From: Affinirhizobium straminoryzae
GTDB lineage: Bacteria; Pseudomonadota; Alphaproteobacteria; Rhizobiales; Rhizobiaceae
Length of the DNA stretch: 64,000 nt
Direction of reading: 5' to 3'
Assembly: GCF_007004135.1 (NCBI RefSeq)
Contig: NZ_VJMG01000078.1
Coordinates: 42,428 to 106,427, forward strand
Shown here piece after piece: positions 8,908 through 17,578 of the stretch. The position numbers and the translations under genes were made by a program. The number at the start of each line of letters is the position of its first letter. Position 1 is the first letter of the stretch. The notes under the pieces are model-generated. The model was not told the origin of the DNA, searched no databases, and saw only the letters and a list, made by a program, of their open reading frames with translations.

Positions 8908-9438
8908 ATGAGCCACGACAAACACCGCACGGCAGATGAACTGTCCTATCGCCCCTGTGTCGGCATCATGGTGCTGAACCGGCAGGGACTGGTCTGGGTC
9001 GGCAGGCGGCTCTCGGAAAACAACAGCGAGTCGGATGGCTCGCCGCAGCTCTGGCAGATGCCGCAGGGCGGCATCGACAAAGGCGAGGACCCGTTGAAGG
9101 CCGCCTATCGCGAACTGTTCGAGGAAACCGGCATGAAGACGGTTTCTCTGCTGGCCGAGGCGAAGGACTGGATCAATTACGATCTGCCGGCCCATCTGAT
9201 CGGCATCGGTCTCAAGGGCAAGTTCCGGGGCCAGACCCAGCGCTGGTTCGCCTTCCGTTTCGAAGGCGAGGAGAGCGAGATCAACATCGAGAACCCGCCG
9301 AGCGGCCAGCACCAGGAATTCGACGCCTGGGACTGGAAGCCGATGGCGGACCTTCCTGGGCTGATCGTCTCCTTCAAGCGTCCGGCCTATGAGAAGGTCG
9401 TGGCAGAGTTTTCGCATCTGGCCGGTGTGCCGGGCTGA
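8908..9438 (+). CDS. rppH: RNA pyrophosphohydrolase (Nudix)
   Basis: RppH removes pyrophosphate from the 5' end of mRNA and so starts decay; it can also act on dinucleoside polyphosphates. The complete Nudix box is present: G54 to E60 in GGIDKGE and R68-E69...E72-E73-x-G75 in RELFEETG. RPCVGIMVLN, LWQMPQGG and GQTQRWFAFRF are typical of the RppH/IalA group, as is the 176-aa length. ATG 8908 has GAGGA overlapping the preceding gene's stop codon, so it is probably co-transcribed with the deacetylase-like gene. Confidence 0.95.
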   Translation: MSHDKHRTADELSYRPCVGIMVLNRQGLVWVGRRLSENNSESDGSPQLWQMPQGGIDKGEDPLKAAYRELFEETGMKTVSLLAEAKDWINYDLPAHLIGIGLKGKFRGQTQRWFAFRFEGEESEINIENPPSGQHQEFDAWDWKPMADLPGLIVSFKRPAYEKVVAEFSHLAGVPG

Positions 9439-9549
9439 GGGCCAGCCCCTCGGCCGGACATCCGGTGAGGATTTTTCGGACGGGAGATGATCGGTTTCAC
9501 GGCGCGTTATGCCGTGTCCGCTCAGGGGGATGTACGGCGCTCTGTGGCG

Positions 9550-10422
9550 TCAGGGCGAACCGCTGCCTTGCCGCAGCACCGCCCGGATCGCCACGGTGAG
9601 ATGATCGATCACGGTTCTGACGGCCGGGGCATGGGTGAGGTCGCTGTGAACGACCAGCCAGGCCTCACGCATCAAGGGCGCGGCCTCCGGAAAGGCCAGC
9701 GCCAGCCCTTGGCGCTCCGGCTGCAGGAAATCCGGCAGCATGGCAATGCCGGCGCCGTGGCAGGCGAGCGCCATCTGCATCGCAACCTCGCCGGACCAGA
9801 TGGCAAAGCGGCGCCCGGCGGCAAGCCTTTCCAGTTCGCGCTGCTGCGGCGACTGTCGCACCTCGCCATCCGAGCCGATGAACAGCCAGTCCTGTGGCTC
9901 GTTGGCCGCCAGATGCGCCGGGTCGGCATAGGCGCAAAAGGCAAGCGTTCCAAGCTTCGTCAGCGTCAGGTCGCCCTCGCCCGGTCGGCTGAGCCGGATG
10001 GCGATGTCCGCCTCGCGCCGGTTGAGGGCTGCGGTGCGGGCCTCGCCGAACAGCCGGATTGTCAGGCGCGGGTGATGCTGGCTGAGGCCGGCCAGCGCCG
10101 GTGCCACCACGATGCTGCCGAAGGCGGGCGGTGCCGAGATCGTCACCTCGCCCGAGACATCCTCCGCAGCCCCCCGCACGATCCGGGCGATTGCCTCGGC
10201 CTCCCCCTCCATCCGGCGGGCGATCGCGACGATCCGCTCTCCCTCGGGCGTCAGCCGCAGCTTGCGGCCGCGCCGGTCGACGAGTTTCAGCGAAAGGCTG
10301 CGCTCCAGCGCTTCGATGCGGCGGGAAATCGTGGCATGTTCCACGTGAAGCGCGCGGGCCGCAGACAGCAGGCTGCCCTGTTCGGCAAAGGCGGCAAAGT
10401 GCCGAAGATCGTCCCAGTCCAT
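9550..10422 (-). CDS. LysR-family transcriptional regulator
   Basis: A 290-aa DNA-binding regulator. The N-terminal winged helix-turn-helix is clear: DWDDLRHFAAFAEQGSL, then SAARALHVEHATISRRI. A LysR substrate-binding domain follows (about residues 90-290) with no recognisable inducer-specific residue. The open frame extends 37 codons further upstream but the domain starts at MDWDDL (10422). It is divergent from the quinone oxidoreductase at 10532, leaving about 110 bp for shared control. LysR proteins usually regulate their divergent neighbour, so that is the likely target. The inducer is unknown. Confidence 0.93.
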   Translation of the reverse strand: MDWDDLRHFAAFAEQGSLLSAARALHVEHATISRRIEALERSLSLKLVDRRGRKLRLTPEGERIVAIARRMEGEAEAIARIVRGAAEDVSGEVTISAPPAFGSIVVAPALAGLSQHHPRLTIRLFGEARTAALNRREADIAIRLSRPGEGDLTLTKLGTLAFCAYADPAHLAANEPQDWLFIGSDGEVRQSPQQRELERLAAGRRFAIWSGEVAMQMALACHGAGIAMLPDFLQPERQGLALAFPEAAPLMREAWLVVHSDLTHAPAVRTVIDHLTVAIRAVLRQGSGSP

Positions 10423-10531
10423 CCTCTTGCCGGCCTCGTCCGTTGTGCGTTTCTTCCCATGTGCTGGGCAATATAGAGGAATTTCGCACAGAGGGCACAC
10501 ATCGTACAGTCTGCCGTAAAGGAGATCAGCC

Positions 10532-11503
10532 ATGACCCATGCAACGCCTTATTCCATGCAGGTGTCCGCCGTCGGCGGCCCCGAGGTTCTGCACGCCGTT
10601 CAGCTTCCGCGCCTGTTGCCCGGTCCGGGCGAGGTTCTGATCGCGCAGCGGGCGATCGGGCTCAACTTCGTGGACGTCTATCACCGCAGCGGCGCCTATC
10701 CGCTGCCTCTGCCGGGCATTCCCGGCGTGGAGGGTGCCGGTATCGTCGAGGCCGTCGGCGAAGGCGTCGATCATTTCGCGGTCGGTGAGCGGGTTGTCTA
10801 TGCCGGGGCGGTTGGCGCCTATGCCACGCATCGCCTTCTGCCGGCCTGGCGGACGATCCCGCTTCCCGAGGCAGTGGCCTTCGAGCAGGCCGGCAGCAAT
10901 TTGCTGCGCGGTCTGACCGCCCATATGCTGCTCTCGCATGTGTATCCGCTGCGGGCCGGCATGCGGGTGCTCGTGCATGCCGCGGCCGGCGGTCTGGGCT
11001 CGATCCTCGTGCGGCTGGCAAAGCGGCTCGGCGCAGAGGTCATCGCCACCGTCGGCAGCCCGGAAAAGGAAGCGCTGGCCCGCGGACATGGCGCCGATCA
11101 CGTGGTCGTCGGACGCGACGTCGATTTCGCCGCCGAGGTGGCGGCGCTGACGGCGGGTGACGGCGTGCATCTGGCGATCGACGGCATCGGCGGCGGCACG
11201 CTTGCCGGGACGATCGCCTGCGTGCGCCCCTTCGGCATGACCGCCAGCATCGGTCAGGTGGCGGGCGTCGCGCCGCCGGTGCCGCTTGCCGCGCTGCGCT
11301 CCAATGCCCTGTCGCGCCCCAGCGTCATGGTCTTCAGCGCAAACCGGGAGGTCTATGGACCGGCGGTCGATGCCGTGCTGTCGCTGATGCAGGAGAACCT
11401 GTTCGAGGCGCCGCAGCAGGCCTATCCGCTCACGGAGGCTGCGCGGGCGCATGCCGATCTGGAGGCGGGCCGCATCACTGGCAGCGCCTGGCTCCGCCCC
11501 TGA
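10532..11503 (+). CDS. NADPH:quinone oxidoreductase, zinc-independent MDR family
   Basis: A 323-aa medium-chain dehydrogenase/reductase of the QOR type. The substrate side carries GLNFVDVYHRSGAYPLPLPG and PGVEGAGIVEAVGEGV. The NADPH-binding Rossmann region reads VHAAAGGLGSILVRLAK. The structural and catalytic zinc cysteines of alcohol dehydrogenases are absent. It probably reduces quinones or related carbonyls in the cytoplasm. ATG 10532 has AAGGAG seven bases upstream. It is divergently paired with a LysR regulator. Confidence 0.92.
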   Translation: MTHATPYSMQVSAVGGPEVLHAVQLPRLLPGPGEVLIAQRAIGLNFVDVYHRSGAYPLPLPGIPGVEGAGIVEAVGEGVDHFAVGERVVYAGAVGAYATHRLLPAWRTIPLPEAVAFEQAGSNLLRGLTAHMLLSHVYPLRAGMRVLVHAAAGGLGSILVRLAKRLGAEVIATVGSPEKEALARGHGADHVVVGRDVDFAAEVAALTAGDGVHLAIDGIGGGTLAGTIACVRPFGMTASIGQVAGVAPPVPLAALRSNALSRPSVMVFSANREVYGPAVDAVLSLMQENLFEAPQQAYPLTEAARAHADLEAGRITGSAWLRP

Positions 11504-11570
11504 TTCAGCGGTGAGAGGAGGGCCGCGGACTATCCCTCCGGCCGACAGCGCTGGCATGCGGGCATGAAAA

Positions 11571-11599
11571 AAAGCCGGCTACACTCGATAGCCGGCTTT
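11571..11599 (-). terminator. Terminator of the bfd-bfr operon
   Basis: AAAGCCGGCTA (11571-11581) and TAGCCGGCTTT (11589-11599) form a perfect 11-bp stem with a 7-nt loop. On the minus strand the stem is followed by a T-run. It lies 21 bp beyond the bfr stop and could also stop transcripts from the quinone oxidoreductase. Confidence 0.85.
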
Positions 11600-11619
11600 C
11601 GATGTGGCAAGAGAAAACC

Positions 11620-12105
11620 TTATTCGGCAGCGTCGGCGGATTCGGCGTTCAGCAGGCCGTAGCGCTCTTCGCCGAGCTTGTTGAGCAGCTCGATCTGGGT
11701 TTCGAGGAAGTCGATGTGGCCTTCCTCATCGATCAGCAGTTCCTCGAACAGCTTCATGGTGACATAGTCACCGGCCTCGTAACAGATGTCGCGCGAGGTC
11801 TTGTAGGAGGTGCGGGCGTCGTATTCGCCGGCGAGATCGGCTTCGAGCACTTCGCGCACGTTCTGGCCGATGCGCAGCGGTGCTAGCGTCTGCAGGTTCG
11901 GATGGCCTTCCAGGAAGATGATGCGTGCCACCAGCTTGTCGGCGTGCTGCATTTCCTCGATGGATTCGGCGCGTTCCTTCTTGGCGAGCTTGGTGTAGCC
12001 CCAGTCTTCGAGCAGACGGTAGTGCAGCCAGTACTGGTTCACTGCGCCGAGTTCGAGAAAAAGGGCCTCGTTAAGCCGCTCGATGACTCTTTTGTCGCCT
12101 TTCAA
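11620..12105 (-). CDS. bfr: Bacterioferritin
   Basis: A haem-containing iron storage protein of 161 aa. Starting at TTG 12105, the ferroxidase ligands fall on their standard numbers: Glu18, Glu51, His54, Glu94, Glu127 and His130. Met52 is the haem ligand. The TTG is preceded by AGGAGAG with good spacing. An upstream ATG would add eight residues with a poorer ribosome site and would shift these positions. The start lies inside the 3' end of bfd, overlapping by 35 bp, so translation is probably coupled. Bfr assembles as a 24-mer shell that oxidises and stores iron. Confidence 0.95.
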   Translation of the reverse strand: MKGDKRVIERLNEALFLELGAVNQYWLHYRLLEDWGYTKLAKKERAESIEEMQHADKLVARIIFLEGHPNLQTLAPLRIGQNVREVLEADLAGEYDARTSYKTSRDICYEAGDYVTMKLFEELLIDEEGHIDFLETQIELLNKLGEERYGLLNAESADAAE

Positions 12106-12382
12106 TGTCCGCTCTCCTGTTGTCTTCATGGAACTTTCTGAGGCGAGACATATAATCGACAACCTCGGCTTCCGTCGAGTGGCGGCGCGCGTGATATTCT
12201 TCCGTGGCGCGGATGATCAGGTCGACGACATTGGGGAAACAGCCGCAGCAACGGCCGCGTTTCTGCATGGCGTGATACACCTTGGAAGGCACGATCAGCT
12301 GCCAACAGTCCTCATCGAGGAGGCCGTTGATCACGTCCCTGATCTCCCGATCGGTAATGTAATTGCAACTGCAGACGAGCAT
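12071..12382 (-). CDS. bfd: Bacterioferritin-associated ferredoxin
   Basis: Bfd donates electrons to bacterioferritin to release stored iron. The N-terminus MLVCSCNYITDREI carries Cys4 and Cys6; Cys45 and Cys48 in KRGRCCGCFP complete the CxC...CxxC [2Fe-2S] site of the BFD-like fold. At 103 aa it is longer than E. coli Bfd (about 64 aa), with an extra charged C-terminal tail encoded partly within the overlap with bfr. ATG 12380-12382 is the only early start. A perfect TTGACA (minus strand, 12447-12442) lies about 60 bp upstream, but the matching -10 is weak. Confidence 0.93.
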   Translation of the reverse strand: MLVCSCNYITDREIRDVINGLLDEDCWQLIVPSKVYHAMQKRGRCCGCFPNVVDLIIRATEEYHARRHSTEAEVVDYMSRLRKFHEDNRRADIERRQKSHRAA

Positions 12383-12569
12383 GCGTATTAGCCATCAAAC
12401 ATGATGTTGGATGTCCCCTTTTTGATAAACAGGACGGCAGATGTCAAGAAAAATGAATCGGCCCGCCGGCCTCGACGGGGCTGCCCGTCGGCTCTTGCCG
12501 CTCACAAGGGCGTGACGGGCGTTCGAGCAGGAGGCCGGAATTGGCGGAGGCCGTGGTTCTTCCGCCTTT

Positions 12570-15500
12570 TCAATGAAAATTGCGGCCCTTCGGCAGAACC
12601 CGCGCGCTCTCGTCGAGCGGGCCTTGCGCAGAGGCTGCGCGTTGCGCACTGGCCGCCTTGCGGGCCATCCTTTCCCGATGGTCGAGCGTGGCGCGCAGCA
12701 CCTCGTCAGCGCGCTCGCAGACGCCGAAGCGGCGCTTCTCTGCCTGCAACAGCCCCAGCATCGGGGTGAGGTCCTCGATCTGGTCGGCGATCACGTGGAT
12801 CACGTCGCTTTCCCGCTGCAAAAGTCCGCGAATGCGCACCAGCCGGGCCGCCATCACCACGGCGCGGTAACGGGCAAAGATCTTTGGCCGTACGATGATG
12901 TTGGCGGTGCCCGTCTCGTCCTCCAGCGTCATGAAGATCACCTTGGCCGTGCCGGGTCGCTGGCGGATCAGCACCAGCCCTGCCACCTCCACCCGGCGGT
13001 TCTTCTCGGCGGTTCTGAGGGTGGCCGTCGTTACCATCGCCCGCCCCGCAAGCTCCCCGCGCAGGAAGGAAACGGGATGCGCCTTCAGCGACAGAGTGAG
13101 GCTGCGGTAATCCTCGATCACCTGTTCGCCGGGTGGCATCTCCGGCAGGTCCATTGCCGGCTCCTGCTGCAGGTCCTCGTGGCCGGCCCGTTCGAACAGC
13201 GGCAGGCTGTCGCGGGCGCTTGCGGTATCGAGCGCCCGCACCGCCCAGAGCGCCTGGCGCCGGTCGAGCCCCATCGAGCGGAAGGCATCCGCCTCCGCCA
13301 GCTTTTCGATGGCGGCGCGGTTGAGGCCGGAGCGCTGCCACAGATCGCGGACCGAGCGATAGCCCTCGCCGCGCGCCGCCACCAGCTTTCCACGGATCTC
13401 GGTTTCCGACAGGCCCTTGACCAGCCGGAAGCCCAGCCGCACGGATTTTCGCGCCTGAATGACGGTGCTCATCTCCCGGTGCTGCGGCGCCATATGGCGG
13501 GCGTCGAACCGCTTGCCGTCTTCCAGGCTCGCGTCCCAGTCGGAAAGGTTCACATCGACCGGCAGCACCTCGATCCCGTGCTCGCGCGCATCGCGCACCA
13601 GCTGGGCGGGGGCATAAAAACCCATCGGCTGCGCGTTCAGGATCGCGGCGAGAAACACATCCGGATAGAGCGCCTTGAACCAGCAGGAGACATAGACCAG
13701 CAGCGCGAAGGAAGCGGCATGGCTTTCCGGAAAGCCGTATTCGCCAAAACCCTCGATCTGGCTGAAACAGCGCCTTGCAAAATCCGGGTCGTAGCCGCGG
13801 CGGATCATGTTGCCCACCATCTTCTCGCGGAAGTGATGAATGGTGCCGGTGCGGCGGAAGGTGGCCATGGCGCGGCGCAGCTGGTCGGCCTCGCTCGGCT
13901 TGAACTCGGCGGCGACGATGGCGATCTGCATGGCCTGTTCCTGGAACAGCGGCACGCCCAGCGTGCGCGCCAGCACGGCCTTCAGTTCCTCGCTGGGATA
14001 GGGAATGTCGCGGCCCCTCCGCTCATCCTCGCGGCGCTTCAGGTAAGGGTGCACCATGTCGCCCTGGATCGGGCCGGGGCGCACGATCGCCACCTCGATG
14101 ACGAGATCGTAGAAAATGCGGGGGCGCAGGCGCGGCAGCATGCTCATTTGCGCCCGGCTCTCGATCTGGAAGACGCCCACCGTATCCGCCCGGCAGATCA
14201 TGTCATAGACCGCGTCGTTCTGGTCGGCGAGGATCGAAGGCAGGCTTTCCGGCCGCCTGTAATGGCTTTCCAGCAGCCGGAAGGCTTTGGCGAGGCAGGT
14301 CAGCATGCCGAGTGCGAGAATATCGACCTTCAGGATGCCGAGTGTGTCGAGATCGTCCTTGTTCCATTCGATCATGTAGCGGCCGGGCATCGCCGTCGGC
14401 ATGATCGGCACCACCTCGTCCAGCCGGTCGCGGGTGATCACGAAGCCGCCCACATGCTGGGTCAGGTGGCGGGGAAAATCCATCAGCTGGCGGGCATAGG
14501 TCAGCACGCGCTGTGTCGTCGCATCCTCCGTGTCGAGCCCTGCATTCTTCGCCTCCCGCTCCGACAGGCCGTCGGTCGACCAGCCCCAGACAGTGCTGGA
14601 AAGGGCCGATTGCACGTCTTCCGACAGGCCGAAGGCCTTTGCGACCTCACGGCCGGAGGAACGGGTGCGGTAGCTGGTGACGGCCGCCGCCAGCCCCGCA
14701 TGCTCCCGCCCATAGGTGCGGTAGATGAACTGGATCACCTCCTCGCGCCGCTCGTGCTCGAAATCCACGTCGATGTCGGGCGGCTCGTCCCGCTCGGTCG
14801 AGAGGAAGCGGGCAAACAGCAGCGAGGATCTGCGCGGATCGACATCGGTGATGCCAAGACAATAGCAGACGATGGAGTTGGCGGCCGAGCCGCGCCCCTG
14901 GCAGAGAATGTCCTGCGAGCGGGCATAGTCCATGATGTTGCGCACGGTGAGGAAATAGGGCGCATATTGCTTCTCGCGGATCAGGTCCAGCTCCTCGCGG
15001 ATCTGCCGGCGGATCGTGTCGGTGATTTCGTGTCCGAACCGTCTTTCCGCGCCGGCCTGCACCAACCGCTCCAGCGTTTCGGAGGGTGTTTCGCCGGCAA
15101 TGCGTTCCTCCGGATAGTTGTGGCGCAGCTCGCGCAGCGAAAACTGCAGCCGCTCGAAGAAGCGGGTGGTTTCGGCCAGTGCCTGCGGATAGCGCCGGAA
15201 GATGCCGGCCATGCGGGAGGCAGGCTTCAGGAAACGTTCCGCATTGGCGGCAAAGCGGAAGCCTGCCTCTTCCACCGTCACATGCGCGCGGATGGCGGTC
15301 ACCACATCGCAAAGCGGCCGCCGGCCCGGGTGGTGATAGAGCGGCTGGTTGGTGGCGATCAGCGGCAGCCGCGCCGCTTCGGCCCACTGGGCCACGCTGG
15401 CAAAGGCCAGCGAATCGCGCCCGTCATATTCGGCCGAAAGCCCCACGCTGAGATGCGTGCCAAAGCGTTCGCGCAGCCTGGCAAGCAGCTGCGCAAAGGC

Positions 15501-15947
15501 CTCGCCCGCTGCCGCATCATCAAGCAGATGGCGGCCCGGCAGCACGGCCAGCATCAGTCCATCGCCCCAGGTCAGGAGGTCGTCGAGAAACAGCCGGCAG
15601 TCGCCCTTGTCGCTGCGCAGGTTGCCGGCGCTCAGCAGCCGGCAGAGATGGCCCCAGCCGGTGCGGTTGCAGGCAAAGGCCAGCACGTCGGGCGTTGCGT
15701 CGGCAAAGACCAGGCGGGCGCCCGGCTGCACTTTCAGGTTCACGTCGTCCGGCAGATCGCGCAGCTTCGCATGGGCGCGCACCACGCCAGCCACCGTGTT
15801 GCGGTCGGCAATGCCAAGCCCGCAAAGCTCGCCGCATCTCGCCAGTTCGGCGGCGGCCTGCACCATTTCCTCCGGATGCGAGGCACCCTCCAGGAAGGAG
15901 AAATTGGTGCGCGCGCCGATCTCGCAGAAGGCCGGGGGCATCGTCAT
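12570..15947 (-). CDS. dnaE2: Error-prone DNA polymerase DnaE2 (ImuC)
   Basis: A C-family polymerase of 1125 aa, the catalytic partner in SOS mutagenesis. The N-terminal PHP domain begins FCEIGARTNFSFLEGASHPEE. Next are the polymerase core (CQGRGSAANSIVCYCLGITD, then PPDIDVDFEHERREEVIQFI), GFPESHAASFALLVY, and a C-terminal OB-fold (VEVAGLVLIRQRPGTAKVIF). DPRRSSLLFARFLSTERDEP matches DnaE2 better than replicative DnaE1. The start overlaps the imuB stop as ATGA (15944-15947), indicating translational coupling. An in-frame ATG two codons later is an alternative. Expression is probably LexA-controlled through the box upstream of imuA. Confidence 0.96.
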   Translation of the reverse strand: MTMPPAFCEIGARTNFSFLEGASHPEEMVQAAAELARCGELCGLGIADRNTVAGVVRAHAKLRDLPDDVNLKVQPGARLVFADATPDVLAFACNRTGWGHLCRLLSAGNLRSDKGDCRLFLDDLLTWGDGLMLAVLPGRHLLDDAAAGEAFAQLLARLRERFGTHLSVGLSAEYDGRDSLAFASVAQWAEAARLPLIATNQPLYHHPGRRPLCDVVTAIRAHVTVEEAGFRFAANAERFLKPASRMAGIFRRYPQALAETTRFFERLQFSLRELRHNYPEERIAGETPSETLERLVQAGAERRFGHEITDTIRRQIREELDLIREKQYAPYFLTVRNIMDYARSQDILCQGRGSAANSIVCYCLGITDVDPRRSSLLFARFLSTERDEPPDIDVDFEHERREEVIQFIYRTYGREHAGLAAAVTSYRTRSSGREVAKAFGLSEDVQSALSSTVWGWSTDGLSEREAKNAGLDTEDATTQRVLTYARQLMDFPRHLTQHVGGFVITRDRLDEVVPIMPTAMPGRYMIEWNKDDLDTLGILKVDILALGMLTCLAKAFRLLESHYRRPESLPSILADQNDAVYDMICRADTVGVFQIESRAQMSMLPRLRPRIFYDLVIEVAIVRPGPIQGDMVHPYLKRREDERRGRDIPYPSEELKAVLARTLGVPLFQEQAMQIAIVAAEFKPSEADQLRRAMATFRRTGTIHHFREKMVGNMIRRGYDPDFARRCFSQIEGFGEYGFPESHAASFALLVYVSCWFKALYPDVFLAAILNAQPMGFYAPAQLVRDAREHGIEVLPVDVNLSDWDASLEDGKRFDARHMAPQHREMSTVIQARKSVRLGFRLVKGLSETEIRGKLVAARGEGYRSVRDLWQRSGLNRAAIEKLAEADAFRSMGLDRRQALWAVRALDTASARDSLPLFERAGHEDLQQEPAMDLPEMPPGEQVIEDYRSLTLSLKAHPVSFLRGELAGRAMVTTATLRTAEKNRRVEVAGLVLIRQRPGTAKVIFMTLEDETGTANIIVRPKIFARYRAVVMAARLVRIRGLLQRESDVIHVIADQIEDLTPMLGLLQAEKRRFGVCERADEVLRATLDHRERMARKAASAQRAASAQGPLDESARVLPKGRNFH

Positions 15948-17578
15948 GCAAAGATCCCGTGCATGAACCAGCGCGGATGCGCCACCTCGTCATAGAGGCC
16001 CTGGCGATAGACCCAGAAGCGCTGGCCGCTGTCGGATTCCAGCCGGAAATAATCCCGCGTCAGGGCCTCCTCGCCGTCCCGCCACCATTCCGCCGCCAGC
16101 CGCTCCGGTCCTTCGGCCCTCAGCACCCGGTGGGTCAGCCGGCGCCAGCGAAAGCGCATCGGCGGGCCGTCCGGCACCTCCACCGCAAAGGTTTCCAGGA
16201 GCTCCGGCCGGGCAAACAGCCGAAGCGGCCGCTCCGCCCGCGACACGGTCACGCCCAGCGGCGGCGCCTCCCGCAGCGGAATGCGGGCCGGTGCCTGCCG
16301 CAAGGCGGGTTCCATGCGAAACGCCCGTTCCGGCACATGGCTTTCGCGCAGCTGGCAGGTCTGCAGGGCCTCCGGTCCCAGCCGGGCCGAGACCTGATCG
16401 ACGAAATCGGACAGCGACAGGCTCCGGCGGTCATCGCCCTCGAAATCGCCCTGGGTGCTGTCGAACACCTCGTGGTGCAGCACATTGATGCGCAGGATCT
16501 CGAAACCGAAGCCGGCATCCAGATCGTCATGCAATCCCTTGAGCCGCTCGGCAAACAGCTTTGCGATGCGCGGCGGATCGCGCAAGGGCCGCGAGGCGCC
16601 GGCGCTCAGGCGAAACACCTGGCCATCCACGCGAAACAGCACCAGTTCGAACACGCGCCCGCCCGCCCCGCGCGCTTCCAGCCCCGGTTTCAGTCCTTCG
16701 GCGACGGTGGCGGCAAGGGCCAGGATGTCGTCTTGCGCCCGGATCGGTTCCGCCAGCCGCCGCTCCGCCGACAGATGCGCAACCGGCCGGCGCGGCGAGA
16801 TCGGTTCCTCGTCGGCACCGGTCGCCTGGTCGAGCCGCAGCATCAGGTCCGCGCCGAAGCGGCGGGCGAGCGGCGCCCGCGGCGCCTCCAGGAGATCGCC
16901 CACCTGCCGGAGGCCCACCTTGTGGAGCGCCTGCACCAGCGTGTCGTCGAGGCGCAGCGCCGCGACTGGCAGCGGCGCCAGCACGCCCTCCTGTTCGTCC
17001 TCGGCGACGATCCGGTTGCCATCGAAACGGGCAAGCGCCCAGGAGAGGCCGGGGGCCGAGGATATCGCGCCGCGCACCGCAAGGCCCATCTGCGTCAGCC
17101 GGGTCAGGATCTCCTGCAGCATCGCCGCCTCGCCGCCGAACAGATGCGTGCAGCCGGTGATGTCGAGGAAGAGGCCGTCGGTGCCGTCCAGCCCGACCAG
17201 CGGGGTGAAGCGGTCGCACCAGTCGGCGAGCGCCTCCAGCAGGCGCCGGTCGGCGGCCGCATCCTCCTCGATGACGATCAGGTTCGGACAGATGGCGCGC
17301 GCTTCCGCCAGCCCCTGCCCCATGCGCAGCCCGGCGGTCTCTGCGGTTTCGTCGAGTGCCAGAAGACGCATGCCATTGTCACGCCGGCCGGCCACCACGA
17401 CGGGTGTGTCGTCATGACGCCCGTTCGAACGCCCGTTCAAACGCCAGGACAGACCCCAGCGCCGGCGCAGGATCCGGTCGGTCGGCAGACGCGGAAAATG
17501 AAGCGCCAGAATGCGCGGCCTTCGGTTCGAAAGCCTGAGCCTGTCTTGCGGGGTCGAGAGCCAGGAAACGGCGGTCAT
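15944..17578 (-). CDS. imuB: ImuB, catalytically inactive Y-family polymerase homologue
   Basis: A 544-aa protein that acts as the hub of the mutasome, linking ImuA, DnaE2 and the beta clamp. The Y-family fold is recognisable, but the N-terminal catalytic motif reads HFPRLPTD at residues 27-34 where active enzymes have DMDAFFA. The first acidic catalytic residue is therefore missing, as expected for ImuB. GLRMGQGLAEARAICPNL and VGLDGTDGLFLDITGCTHLFGG are typical. ATG 17578 is the only start before the conserved region, although it lies 167 bp inside imuA. The 3' end overlaps dnaE2 by 4 bp. Confidence 0.93.
   Translation of the reverse strand: MTAVSWLSTPQDRLRLSNRRPRILALHFPRLPTDRILRRRWGLSWRLNGRSNGRHDDTPVVVAGRRDNGMRLLALDETAETAGLRMGQGLAEARAICPNLIVIEEDAAADRRLLEALADWCDRFTPLVGLDGTDGLFLDITGCTHLFGGEAAMLQEILTRLTQMGLAVRGAISSAPGLSWALARFDGNRIVAEDEQEGVLAPLPVAALRLDDTLVQALHKVGLRQVGDLLEAPRAPLARRFGADLMLRLDQATGADEEPISPRRPVAHLSAERRLAEPIRAQDDILALAATVAEGLKPGLEARGAGGRVFELVLFRVDGQVFRLSAGASRPLRDPPRIAKLFAERLKGLHDDLDAGFGFEILRINVLHHEVFDSTQGDFEGDDRRSLSLSDFVDQVSARLGPEALQTCQLRESHVPERAFRMEPALRQAPARIPLREAPPLGVTVSRAERPLRLFARPELLETFAVEVPDGPPMRFRWRRLTHRVLRAEGPERLAAEWWRDGEEALTRDYFRLESDSGQRFWVYRQGLYDEVAHPRWFMHGIFA

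Noticed and set aside
9487..10476. 329-codon plus-strand frame
   Set aside because: It is antisense to the LysR regulator with its clear helix-turn-helix.
12442..12447. TTGACA on the minus strand upstream of bfd as a firm promoter
   Set aside because: The -35 is perfect, but no good -10 lies 16-18 bp downstream, so it is mentioned under bfd only and not listed as a promoter.
12545..12575. GGCGGA/TCCGCC hairpin with TTTT near the dnaE2 end
   Set aside because: The T-run is on the plus strand, where no gene ends; for the minus-strand dnaE2 transcript there is no T-run.
12573..15995. 1140-codon open frame on the plus strand
   Set aside because: It is antisense to dnaE2, whose protein motifs are unambiguous; high GC opens long opposite frames, and this one has no recognisable domains.
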